A DNA stretch of 64,000 nucleotides from Eubacterium ruminantium. Lineage in GTDB: Bacteria; Bacillota; Clostridia; Lachnospirales; Lachnospiraceae. The notes under the pieces are model-generated. The model had not been told where the DNA came from. It searched no databases and saw nothing but the letters and a program-made list of their open reading frames with translations. Each line of letters opens with the position of its first letter. Position 1 is the first letter of the stretch. The translations under genes were made by a program, and so were the position numbers. Of the stretch, positions 52,442 through 60,306 are shown in pieces. Location of the stretch: the NCBI RefSeq assembly GCF_900167085.1, contig NZ_FUXA01000011.1, positions 61,771-125,770 of the forward strand. The letters are read 5' to 3'.

Positions 52442-54880
52442 ATGAATAGAAAGCAATTCAGAGAACTTGTTGATAAGCAGATACTTGTCCTTGACGGAGC
52501 TACGGGAACAAATCTTATGGATGTCGGAATGCCTCTTGGGGTATGCCCTGAAAAATGGATACTTGAACATCCTGAGAAGCTTATTAATCTTCAGAGCAAG
52601 TTTATCGAAGCAGGTTCGAATATAGTATATGCTCCTACATTTACATGTAACAGAATAAAGCTTGAAGAGTATCATCTTGAAGATAATACAGTTCAGATGA
52701 ATAAGGATCTTGTCGCATTATCAAAGGAAGCAATAGCAAGAAATAATTACAGAGGCTATGTTGCCGGTGATATGACAATGACCGGTAAGCAGCTTTATCC
52801 TATAGGTGATCTTAAATTTGAGACACTTGTGGATGTATATAAAGAACAGGCGGCTGCTCTTATTGAGGCTGAAGTTGATCTTATTGTGGTTGAGACTATG
52901 ATGAGCCTTCAGGAAACAAGAGCTGCGGTTATCGCAATCAGAGAGATAAATGAAGAAATTCCTGTAATAGTCAGTCTTACTTATAATGAAGACGGTAGAA
53001 CTCTTTTCGGAACTCCACCTGAAGTTGCGGTAGTAACTCTTCAGGGACTCGGCGTTGATGCGGTAGGAATTAACTGTTCGACAGGGCCTGAAGAAATGAC
53101 AGAACTTGTTGAGAAAATGAAAGAATATGCTTCGGTTCCTGTATTTGCTAAACCAAATGCAGGTATGCCTGAACTTGTGGACGGTAAGTCTGTTTATCTG
53201 ATGAAACCGGAATATTTTGCTGATTGTGCCAAGAAGCTTGTATATGCAGGTGCGTCTATAGTGGGTGGATGCTGCGGTTCTAACTGCAAGCATATAGAAA
53301 AACTCAAGATAGCCGTTAGAGGAATGGAAAGACCGGTTATAAATGAGACTCATAAACGTACTCTCAGTTCTGAAAGAAAACTTCTTGACATTCCGCTTGA
53401 TGGACCATTCCTTGTGGTAGGTGAAAGAATTAATCCGACAGGAAAGAAGAAACTTCAGGAAGAACTTAGAGCCGGAAATCTTGATATTGTATCGGAAATG
53501 GCTGTGGCTCAGGATAAGAATGGCGCAGCAGTCCTTGATATCAATATGGGTATAAATGGTATCGATGAAGAAGAGATGATGCTTAAAGCAATCTATGAGG
53601 TTATTTCTCTTACAGATCTTCCTTTATGTATAGATTCAAGTTATGTTAATGTTGTAGAAAGTGCTCTTAGAATCTATCCGGGTAGAGCGCTTATAAATTC
53701 TGTTTCTCTTGAAGAGAAGAAGTGCAGACCATTATTTAAAATAGCCAAGAAATACGGAGCTATGTGCATACTTCTTCCTTTGTCTGATGCAGGACTTCCG
53801 GAAACTCTTGAAGAGAAGAAGGAAAATGTCAGAGAACTTGTGAGAATTGCTCTTGAAGAAGGTCTTACCATGAATGATCTTGTGGTCGATGGCCTTGTTT
53901 CAACTGTCGGAGCTCTTAAGGATGCAGGTCTTATGACTCTTGAAACCATCAGATTCTGTCATGATGAACTTGGGCTTCCGACAATATGCGGACTTTCAAA
54001 TATTTCATTTGGACTTCCTGAAAGAATCAATATTAACTCTGCATTCCTTACAATGGCTATTGCAAACGGTCTTACAATGGCAATTGCGAATCCGGATCAG
54101 GATCAGCTAGTAAATGCAGCTCTTTCAGCTGACCTTCTTCTTAATAAGACTGATGCTGACAACAGATATGTTATGAACGTAAGACATATTGAAACAGGAG
54201 ATGCAGCTAAATCTTCAAAAGGTCCTTCAGGATCCAAATCAGAGAGTCTTGTCGGTGAAGGAAAGACTCCGGTTTATGAGGCTATAATAAACGGAAATAA
54301 AAGACAGGCTGTTGATGAAGTTAAAAAGGCTATAGAAAAGGGTGCTGAGCCGAAGTCTATAATAGACAATGATCTCATTCCTGCGATCAACAGAGTCGGA
54401 GAACTTTTTGAAGAGAAGAAGTTTTTCCTTCCGCAGCTTATTTCCGGTGCAAATGCGATGGATGCAGCTATTGAATATATTACTCCTCATCTTAAAAAGG
54501 ATGAAACGGGAGAGAGTAAAGGAACAGTAGTATTTGCCTCTGTTGAAGGTGATATTCATGAGATTGGAAAGAGTCTTTGCGTTCTTATGCTCAGAAATTA
54601 CGGATTTAATGTAATTGATCTCGGTAAGGATGTTCCGAAGGAAACGATAGTTGAAGCAGCTATCGAACATGATGCGGATATAATCGCTTTATCGGCTCTT
54701 ATGACCACAACAATGATGAATATGAAAGATGTTATCATATATTCTCATGAAAAGGGCTGTAGAGCTAAAATCATAATCGGTGGAGCTGTTATAAATCAGA
54801 ATTTTGCCGACGAGATAAAGGCTGATGGATATTCAAAAGATGCAAATGAATGTGTCAGGTTGGTACAGAGCCTTATTTAA
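52442..54880 (+). CDS. metH: Cobalamin-dependent methionine synthase, short form without reactivation domain
   Basis: 812 residues. Homocysteine domain (~10-290) with zinc cysteines in GINCSTGP and VGGCCGSN; pterin-binding domain (~310-575) starting LVVGERINPTGKKKL; helical cap (~600-685); and B12-binding domain (~690-812) with the DIHEIGK loop (His706 is the expected cobalt ligand) and LSALMTTTM. E. coli MetH has a further ~330-residue AdoMet domain that repairs oxidised cob(II)alamin; it is missing here, as in Thermotoga. A separate activase would be needed. It methylates homocysteine with methyl-tetrahydrofolate. No riboswitch fits in the 63-base gap before it. Confidence 0.95.
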   Translation: MNRKQFRELVDKQILVLDGATGTNLMDVGMPLGVCPEKWILEHPEKLINLQSKFIEAGSNIVYAPTFTCNRIKLEEYHLEDNTVQMNKDLVALSKEAIARNNYRGYVAGDMTMTGKQLYPIGDLKFETLVDVYKEQAAALIEAEVDLIVVETMMSLQETRAAVIAIREINEEIPVIVSLTYNEDGRTLFGTPPEVAVVTLQGLGVDAVGINCSTGPEEMTELVEKMKEYASVPVFAKPNAGMPELVDGKSVYLMKPEYFADCAKKLVYAGASIVGGCCGSNCKHIEKLKIAVRGMERPVINETHKRTLSSERKLLDIPLDGPFLVVGERINPTGKKKLQEELRAGNLDIVSEMAVAQDKNGAAVLDINMGINGIDEEEMMLKAIYEVISLTDLPLCIDSSYVNVVESALRIYPGRALINSVSLEEKKCRPLFKIAKKYGAMCILLPLSDAGLPETLEEKKENVRELVRIALEEGLTMNDLVVDGLVSTVGALKDAGLMTLETIRFCHDELGLPTICGLSNISFGLPERININSAFLTMAIANGLTMAIANPDQDQLVNAALSADLLLNKTDADNRYVMNVRHIETGDAAKSSKGPSGSKSESLVGEGKTPVYEAIINGNKRQAVDEVKKAIEKGAEPKSIIDNDLIPAINRVGELFEEKKFFLPQLISGANAMDAAIEYITPHLKKDETGESKGTVVFASVEGDIHEIGKSLCVLMLRNYGFNVIDLGKDVPKETIVEAAIEHDADIIALSALMTTTMMNMKDVIIYSHEKGCRAKIIIGGAVINQNFADEIKADGYSKDANECVRLVQSLI

Positions 54881-54888
54881 GTTATTTG

Positions 54889-54917
54889 TTGACATTATTA
54901 AGTGATATTGCTAGAAT
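54889..54917 (+). promoter_or_regulatory. Promoter of ilvN
   Basis: TTGACA at 54889-54894, 17-base spacer, TAGAAT at 54912-54917 preceded by TGC (extended -10). It starts 8 bases after the metH stop, so ilvN has its own transcript. Confidence 0.75.
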
Positions 54918-54961
54918 TGTTTTTAAGTTTTTATTACTTGTTCGAAAGGTGGAAATTGCAA

Positions 54962-55441
54962 ATGAAGACGAAGGTTTTATCTCTACTTGTTGATAATACT
55001 TCAGGTGTACTGAGTAGAGTCTCAGGAATGTTCAGTCGCCGCGGATATAATATCGATAGTCTTTCGGTAGGCGTTACTGAAAATCCTAAATATTCGAGAA
55101 TGACAGTTGCTGTCAGTGGTGATGACAGAACACTTAATCAGATAAAAAAACAGCTCAACAAACTTGAGGATGTTGTAGACATTATAGAACTTGAAGATGG
55201 TACATCTGTATGTCGTGAACTTGTTCTTGTAAAGGTTAAAGCAGATATAGCTGAGAGACAGCAGATTATATCTGTTGCCAATGTATTCAGAGCAAGTATC
55301 GTAGATGTTTCTCCTGATTCTCTTATGATAGAGCTTACAGGTAATTCAAGTAAGATTGAGGCATTTATCAATCTTCTTAACGGATTTACAATACAGGAAT
55401 TCGTAAGAACAGGTCTTACAGGTCTTGTTCGTGGCAATTAA
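54962..55441 (+). CDS. ilvN: Acetolactate synthase small (regulatory) subunit
   Basis: 159 residues from ATG 54962 behind AGGTGG; a longer in-frame start at 54902 would overlap the promoter. An N-terminal ACT domain (VLSLLVDNTSGVLSRVSGMFSRRGYNIDSLSVG) senses valine, and a C-terminal regulatory domain follows (RELVLVKVKADIAERQQII, and the end EFVRTGLTGLVRG). It activates and feedback-regulates the catalytic subunit IlvB in branched-chain amino acid synthesis. No ilvB or ilvC lies next to it, which is unusual, as the pair is normally adjacent. Confidence 0.96.
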   Translation: MKTKVLSLLVDNTSGVLSRVSGMFSRRGYNIDSLSVGVTENPKYSRMTVAVSGDDRTLNQIKKQLNKLEDVVDIIELEDGTSVCRELVLVKVKADIAERQQIISVANVFRASIVDVSPDSLMIELTGNSSKIEAFINLLNGFTIQEFVRTGLTGLVRGN

Positions 55442-55455
55442 TATTTTAAAAAATC

Positions 55456-55480
55456 AGGCAGCATTTTTTTTGCTGCCTTT
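55456..55480 (+). terminator. Terminator of ilvN
   Basis: AGGCAGCA/TGCTGCCT with a 7-T loop, followed by TT. Short but GC-rich and just after the stop. Confidence 0.8.
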
Positions 55481-55515
55481 AGTTATATTATTATAATTTT
55501 AGTGGAGGGTGAAAA

Positions 55516-56346
55516 ATGATAAGGTATACCAATGTATTCGATAACAAGAATATGAAGATCGTTGAGCAGGGAGGATGCTTTTATGTTTATGAGCATCAGA
55601 TGGACAGATCGAACTCAGCATATTCTGCATCAAGTGCTTATTTCATGAGAGAAATGAACGTTAAGAAGAGACAGGTTTTAGCACAGTTGAATGGAACTTC
55701 AATAAGAATTCAGGCAGGTGCTATGCAGTGGACTTCGGGAAATGTAAACATGAGTTCCGGTGTTAACCTCGGAAACTTCCTTGGAAAAGCAATTAAGGCA
55801 AAGGTAACAGGTGAATCACTTGCTAAACCTATTTATGAAGGAGCAGGATGCATCATGCTTGAGCCTACATATAATCATATTCTTATTGAGGATATCGGTG
55901 CATGGGGACCGGGTGGAGTTGTTCTTGATGACGGACTCTTCCTTGCATGTGAATCTACTGTAGAAGAGAAAGTGGTCGGAAGAAACAATGTTTCATCTGC
56001 TGTATTCGGTGGAGAAGGATTCTTCAACTTAAGTCTTAGAGGATCGGGACATGCAGTTCTTGAATCACCGGTTCCAAGAGAAGAATTATTTGTTTTTGAT
56101 CTTGAAAATGATGTCCTTAAGATTGACGGAAATATGGCCGTAGCATGGTCAGCATCGCTTGAGTTTACTGTGGAGAAATCATCAAAGTCTCTTATTGGTT
56201 CTGCAATCAGTAAGGAAGGACTTGTAAATGTATATAGAGGTACGGGAAGAGTGCTTATGGCACCTACACTTCCCGGAACAATGAATAGTTTAGAATCTAA
56301 CGGTCCGGAGCAGACATCAGCAAATGCTCATCTATTTTCTAATTAA
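55516..56346 (+). CDS. AIM24 family protein
   Basis: 276 residues. The pattern with GGCFYVYEH, NGTSIRIQAGAMQWTSGNV, GEGFFNLSLRGSGHAVLESP and the C-terminal RGTGRVLMAPT matches the AIM24/TIGR00266 family, built of repeated beta-strands in a TRAP-like fold. No signal or membrane segment. Bacterial function is unknown; the yeast namesake is a mitochondrial inner-membrane organiser. It begins an apparent run of AIM24, zinc-finger protein, polA and coaE with gaps of 15 bases or overlaps. Confidence 0.9.
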   Translation: MIRYTNVFDNKNMKIVEQGGCFYVYEHQMDRSNSAYSASSAYFMREMNVKKRQVLAQLNGTSIRIQAGAMQWTSGNVNMSSGVNLGNFLGKAIKAKVTGESLAKPIYEGAGCIMLEPTYNHILIEDIGAWGPGGVVLDDGLFLACESTVEEKVVGRNNVSSAVFGGEGFFNLSLRGSGHAVLESPVPREELFVFDLENDVLKIDGNMAVAWSASLEFTVEKSSKSLIGSAISKEGLVNVYRGTGRVLMAPTLPGTMNSLESNGPEQTSANAHLFSN

Positions 56347-56361
56347 TTAGGAGTTTTAATT

Positions 56362-57000
56362 GTGAATCATTTAGAAGCACAATCTTATATAATGCCATTT
56401 ATTGAAGGAACTCTTCCGGAAAGTAAGCATGAAGATTTCTGCCTTCATATGAACAGTTGCGCAAAATGCCATGAAGAACTTGAGATTTATTATACTCTTA
56501 TTGTTGGTATGAAGCAGCTGGACAGTAAGCAGGAACTTGCTACTGACTTTAGTAAGGATCTTGAGAATAAGCTTAAGAAGCTGGAGAACAGTTACAGAGG
56601 AAGAAGACGTATAAGATTTTCGACATTCACATTTTTGATGATACTTATCATTGCGGGTATTTTTGTATTCTACGGACGTGCCCTTGCAAAGGTTTATAAT
56701 TTCGAAGAGAGGAAGAAGCTTGAGTCTCAGGGAGATTATTATTTCGGTAAAGAGCTTAGTCCTATACTTCTGAGGCATGATAAGGATATTGTTGAAGAGA
56801 GTAAGAAGCTGACGCAGAAGCCGAAGTTTACTTTGGTTGAAAAACTCGATAATTATTCAAGTATAAAAGAAAGTATTGTCTATAATATAAATTGTGGCAG
56901 ACAGGTACTGGAAGAAATTTTACAAAAGAGACAGGAAGAAGAGTTGGAAAAGGATTCTCTTTTAGGTGAGGATGAATATGAAGAAAATTTTACTTATTGA
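56362..57000 (+). CDS. zf-HC2 membrane protein (anti-sigma-factor-like)
   Basis: 212 residues from a GTG behind TAGGAG. Residues 1-45 hold a putative zinc finger of the anti-sigma ZAS type (His29-x3-Cys33-x2-Cys36 in HMNSCAKCHEEL). One membrane helix lies at ~87-106 (STFTFLMILIIAGIFVFYG). The external part of ~100 residues is charged and of no recognised family. This is the architecture of membrane anti-sigma factors, but no ECF sigma gene is adjacent. The end overlaps the polA start by 23 bases. Confidence 0.82.
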   Translation: MNHLEAQSYIMPFIEGTLPESKHEDFCLHMNSCAKCHEELEIYYTLIVGMKQLDSKQELATDFSKDLENKLKKLENSYRGRRRIRFSTFTFLMILIIAGIFVFYGRALAKVYNFEERKKLESQGDYYFGKELSPILLRHDKDIVEESKKLTQKPKFTLVEKLDNYSSIKESIVYNINCGRQVLEEILQKRQEEELEKDSLLGEDEYEENFTY

Positions 57001-59602
57001 TGGAAACAGCATAATGAACAGGGGTTATTACGGACTTCCGGAAATGACCAATTCCAAAGGACTTCATACAAATGGAATTCTTGGATTTCTGAATATCGTA
57101 TTTAAGATAATAGATGAAGAAAAACCTGACAATATGGCTGTTGCATTTGATCTTCATGCGCCGACATTCAGACATTTAAAGTTTGAAGCATATAAAGGTA
57201 CAAGAAAATCAATGGACCCTGAACTTAGAGAGCAGTTTCCTGTTATAAAGGATCTTCTGAGAACCATGGGTATTACCATCATTGAGAAGGAAGGGATAGA
57301 AGCTGATGATATTATTGGAACCCTTTCTGTTAATTCGGAAAAAGAGGGCTTCAAAGTTACTGTTCTTTCCGGAGACAGAGATCTTCTTCAGCTTGCGACA
57401 GACAAGGTTCTCATAAGAATCCCTAAGACTAAGGGTGGTAAGACCACGATTGAAGATTATTATGAAAAAGATGTTATCGAAACATATAAGGTTACTCCTA
57501 AAGAATTCATTGATTTAAAGGGGCTTATGGGAGATAGTTCCGATAATATTCCCGGTGTTCCGAAGATTGGACCTAAATCAGCTGAAGGTCTTATTACCGA
57601 ATACCATTCTATAGATAATATTTATAAAAATATCGATTGCTTAAAAGAAGGAGCTATGAAGAAAAATCTTATCGAGTATAAAGATCAGGCTTATCTTTCT
57701 AAATGGCTTGCAACTATTAAACTTGATTGTGATCTTGGAATAGATACTAATGAAACTATTATTGATAAAGATAAAATGTTCGGCCAGGAAGCTTATGACA
57801 AGTTGAATGAACTTGAATTAAAGAGTTTCCTTGGCAGATTTGACTGGAAGAAGGAAACCAAAAAGACTTCATTTGTGATGCATTTATCTGAAAGTGATAT
57901 TTCTTCACTTGAAGAAAAGGCAAAATCAAGTAGGAGAGCAGGTTTCTTCCCAATCATTTCAGATGAAGATAATGAACTGATCGGAGCTGCAGTATCGGTT
58001 GATAATGATATTTATATCATTAAAAATATCGGATCTGTAAATGTAAAAGATTTATATAAAGATTTTACTGCATCAGGCGTTCTTGTCAGCTTTATAGATA
58101 TCAAGAAAAATATAGGTTATCTTGATATACTTGAAGAGGAAAATGTATTTGATCTCAGTGTTGCGGCATATATTCTGAATCCTCTTAGAAATGGATATGA
58201 ATACAGTGATCTCGGAAGGGATTTCCTTGATGAGATGATGCCTGACAAAAAGGAACTTCTTGATAAGACTGAGATTAATCTATTTACTCTTGAGACAGAT
58301 AATGTTATCAAATATCTTTCGTATGCAGCCTATGTATCTTATAAGGCTTACGACAGGATATTTGATGAATTAAATAAAGACGGAATGATAAATCTGTATA
58401 AAGATATAGAATATCCGTTGATATTTGTTCTTTATGATATGGAGCAGTATGGTATCGGTGTAAATTCTGTAGAGCTTAAAGAATATGGCAAGAATCTTGA
58501 GGATAGGATTGAAGCCTTAAAGAAGAATATATATGAATATGCCGATGAGGAATTTAATGTAAATTCAACTAAGAAGCTTGGAGAAATTCTATTTGAAAAA
58601 CTCGGGCTTCAGAGTGGGAAGAAGACCAAAACGGGTTATTCCACAAATGTTGATGTGCTGAACAAATTAAAGAATGAACATCCGATCATTCCGGCAATCC
58701 TTGAGTACAGACAGCTCAGTAAGCTTCTGTCTACTTATGTTGAAGGACTTCTTTCATATGTTGCAGAAGACGGAAGGATACATAGTCATTTTAATCAGAC
58801 TGTTACAGCTACAGGACGTTTAAGCAGTACTGAACCTAATCTGCAGAATATTCCTATGCGTAGCGGTATAGGACGAGAACTTAGAAGATCCTTTGTTCCA
58901 AAAGAAGGATATATATTCGTGGATGCGGATTATTCGCAGATTGAACTTAAATGTATGGCTCATCTTTCAAAGGATGAGAAGTTAATAGATGCCTTTGTTA
59001 AGGGAAATGATATTCATACCATGACAGCTTCGGAAGTATTCGGAATTCCTGCAGAAATGATCGATTCCGATATGAGAAGAAAAGCGAAGGCTGTTAATTT
59101 CGGTATCATTTACGGTATCAGTTCATTTGGACTTGGACAGGATCTTGATATTTCCAGAAAGGAAGCTCAGGAATATATAGATAAATATTTTCAGTCATAT
59201 CCAAAGGTTAAGGAATATCTTGATCAGGAAGTCAGCAGTGCAAAGGAAAATGGCTTTGTCAAAACTATGTTTGGAAGAAAAAGACCGATTCCGGAACTTA
59301 AATCATCGAATTTCATGCAGAGAAGTTTCGGCGAAAGAGTTGCGATGAATTCACCTATCCAGGGAACTGCGGCTGATATCATAAAACTTGCGATGATAGG
59401 CGTAAGTAAGGAATTAAAGCAGAGAAATCTTAAATCAAGACTCATTCTTCAGATTCATGATGAACTTCTTATAGAAACTCATCCTGATGAAATCGAAGCA
59501 GTTAAAGAGATACTTAGAGATAAGATGGAAAATGCAACCAAAATGAGTGTTGTTCTTTCTGCTGATGTTCATGAAGGGAATAGTCTTTATGATGCAAAAT
59601 AA
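56978..59602 (+). CDS. polA: DNA polymerase I
   Basis: 874 residues from ATG 56978, after AGGTGAGG; two further in-frame starts lie 6 and 12 bases upstream. Residues 1-~290 form the 5'-3' exonuclease (LLIDGNSIMNRGYYGLP, VLSGDRDLLQLA, GDSSDNIPGVPKIGPKSA). Residues ~315-480 correspond to the 3'-5' exonuclease fold, but the DxE motif is absent (the region reads GFFPIISDEDNELIG), so proofreading is probably lost as in Taq and Bacillus Pol I. The polymerase domain has DADYSQIELK, RRKAKAVNFGIIYG and IHDELLIE. It fills gaps and removes primers. It overlaps genes on both sides. Confidence 0.98.
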   Translation: MKKILLIDGNSIMNRGYYGLPEMTNSKGLHTNGILGFLNIVFKIIDEEKPDNMAVAFDLHAPTFRHLKFEAYKGTRKSMDPELREQFPVIKDLLRTMGITIIEKEGIEADDIIGTLSVNSEKEGFKVTVLSGDRDLLQLATDKVLIRIPKTKGGKTTIEDYYEKDVIETYKVTPKEFIDLKGLMGDSSDNIPGVPKIGPKSAEGLITEYHSIDNIYKNIDCLKEGAMKKNLIEYKDQAYLSKWLATIKLDCDLGIDTNETIIDKDKMFGQEAYDKLNELELKSFLGRFDWKKETKKTSFVMHLSESDISSLEEKAKSSRRAGFFPIISDEDNELIGAAVSVDNDIYIIKNIGSVNVKDLYKDFTASGVLVSFIDIKKNIGYLDILEEENVFDLSVAAYILNPLRNGYEYSDLGRDFLDEMMPDKKELLDKTEINLFTLETDNVIKYLSYAAYVSYKAYDRIFDELNKDGMINLYKDIEYPLIFVLYDMEQYGIGVNSVELKEYGKNLEDRIEALKKNIYEYADEEFNVNSTKKLGEILFEKLGLQSGKKTKTGYSTNVDVLNKLKNEHPIIPAILEYRQLSKLLSTYVEGLLSYVAEDGRIHSHFNQTVTATGRLSSTEPNLQNIPMRSGIGRELRRSFVPKEGYIFVDADYSQIELKCMAHLSKDEKLIDAFVKGNDIHTMTASEVFGIPAEMIDSDMRRKAKAVNFGIIYGISSFGLGQDLDISRKEAQEYIDKYFQSYPKVKEYLDQEVSSAKENGFVKTMFGRKRPIPELKSSNFMQRSFGERVAMNSPIQGTAADIIKLAMIGVSKELKQRNLKSRLILQIHDELLIETHPDEIEAVKEILRDKMENATKMSVVLSADVHEGNSLYDAK

Positions 59603-60224
59603 TATAAAAGTGCTTGGAATTACCGGAGGTATAGGCTCCGGTAAAAGTGCTGTTTTAAGATATATTTCAACAAAAAAAGGAACATATATTGTCGAGGCGG
59701 ATGCCCTTGCCAAAAGTCTGATGTCATGCGGTACTGAACTTTATAAAGATATCGTTGATGCATTCGGAAATGATATTTTATGTGAAGATGGTTCTTTTGA
59801 CAGAGAAAAGTTTGGAAAGATTGTATTTGCTGATTCTGAAAAACTAAAAAAACTGAATTCACTTGTCCATCCTTCGGTGAAAAATCATATTAAGGGACTT
59901 ATCAAAGAAGCGAAAGAAGGTACACTTCTTAATTCACGTGATGAAAAAATAAGTCTTTTTGTCATAGAAGCAGCGCTTCTGATTGAAGATGGGTATAAAA
60001 AAATATGTGATAAGATTTGTTATATCTATGCTGATAGAGATATAAGGATTGAAAGACTTAGAGATGGAAGAGGATATAGTAAGGAAAAGAGTATCTCCGT
60101 TATGAATAGTCAAAAGAGTGATGATTTCTATAAAGATAATACGGAGTATCTGGTCGATAATTCCGGTGATCTAGAAAGAACCAAGGCTTATGTTGATGAT
60201 ATGATTATGGAACTTTTCGGGTAA
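59589..60224 (+). CDS. coaE: Dephospho-CoA kinase
   Basis: 211 residues from ATG 59589 (a second ATG follows at once), 8 bases after GAAGGGA and overlapping the end of polA by 14 bases; an earlier in-frame start at 59547 lies deep inside polA. P-loop VLGITGGIGSGKSAVL, then VEADALAKSL, KFGKIVFAD and the lid arginines in RIERLRDGRGYS. It makes CoA by phosphorylating dephospho-CoA. Position after polA is conserved in many Firmicutes. Confidence 0.95.
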   Translation: MMQNNIKVLGITGGIGSGKSAVLRYISTKKGTYIVEADALAKSLMSCGTELYKDIVDAFGNDILCEDGSFDREKFGKIVFADSEKLKKLNSLVHPSVKNHIKGLIKEAKEGTLLNSRDEKISLFVIEAALLIEDGYKKICDKICYIYADRDIRIERLRDGRGYSKEKSISVMNSQKSDDFYKDNTEYLVDNSGDLERTKAYVDDMIMELFG

Positions 60225-60241
60225 TGAAAACTAAGAAATTA

Positions 60242-60270
60242 TTGCTATTTTACGTGTTTTTTTATATAAT
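60242..60270 (+). promoter_or_regulatory. Promoter of the diguanylate cyclase gene
   Basis: TTGCTA at 60242-60247, 17-base spacer, TATAAT at 60265-60270, 36 bases before the GTG start. Confidence 0.65.
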
Positions 60271-60306
60271 TAGGTAATCGGTTTGATTTATATGGGGGGT
60301 GTTTTT

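Noticed and set aside
54902..54961. Upstream start for ilvN
   Set aside because: The extra residues overlap the -10 box of the ilvN promoter and do not resemble the family; ATG 54962 begins the ACT domain.
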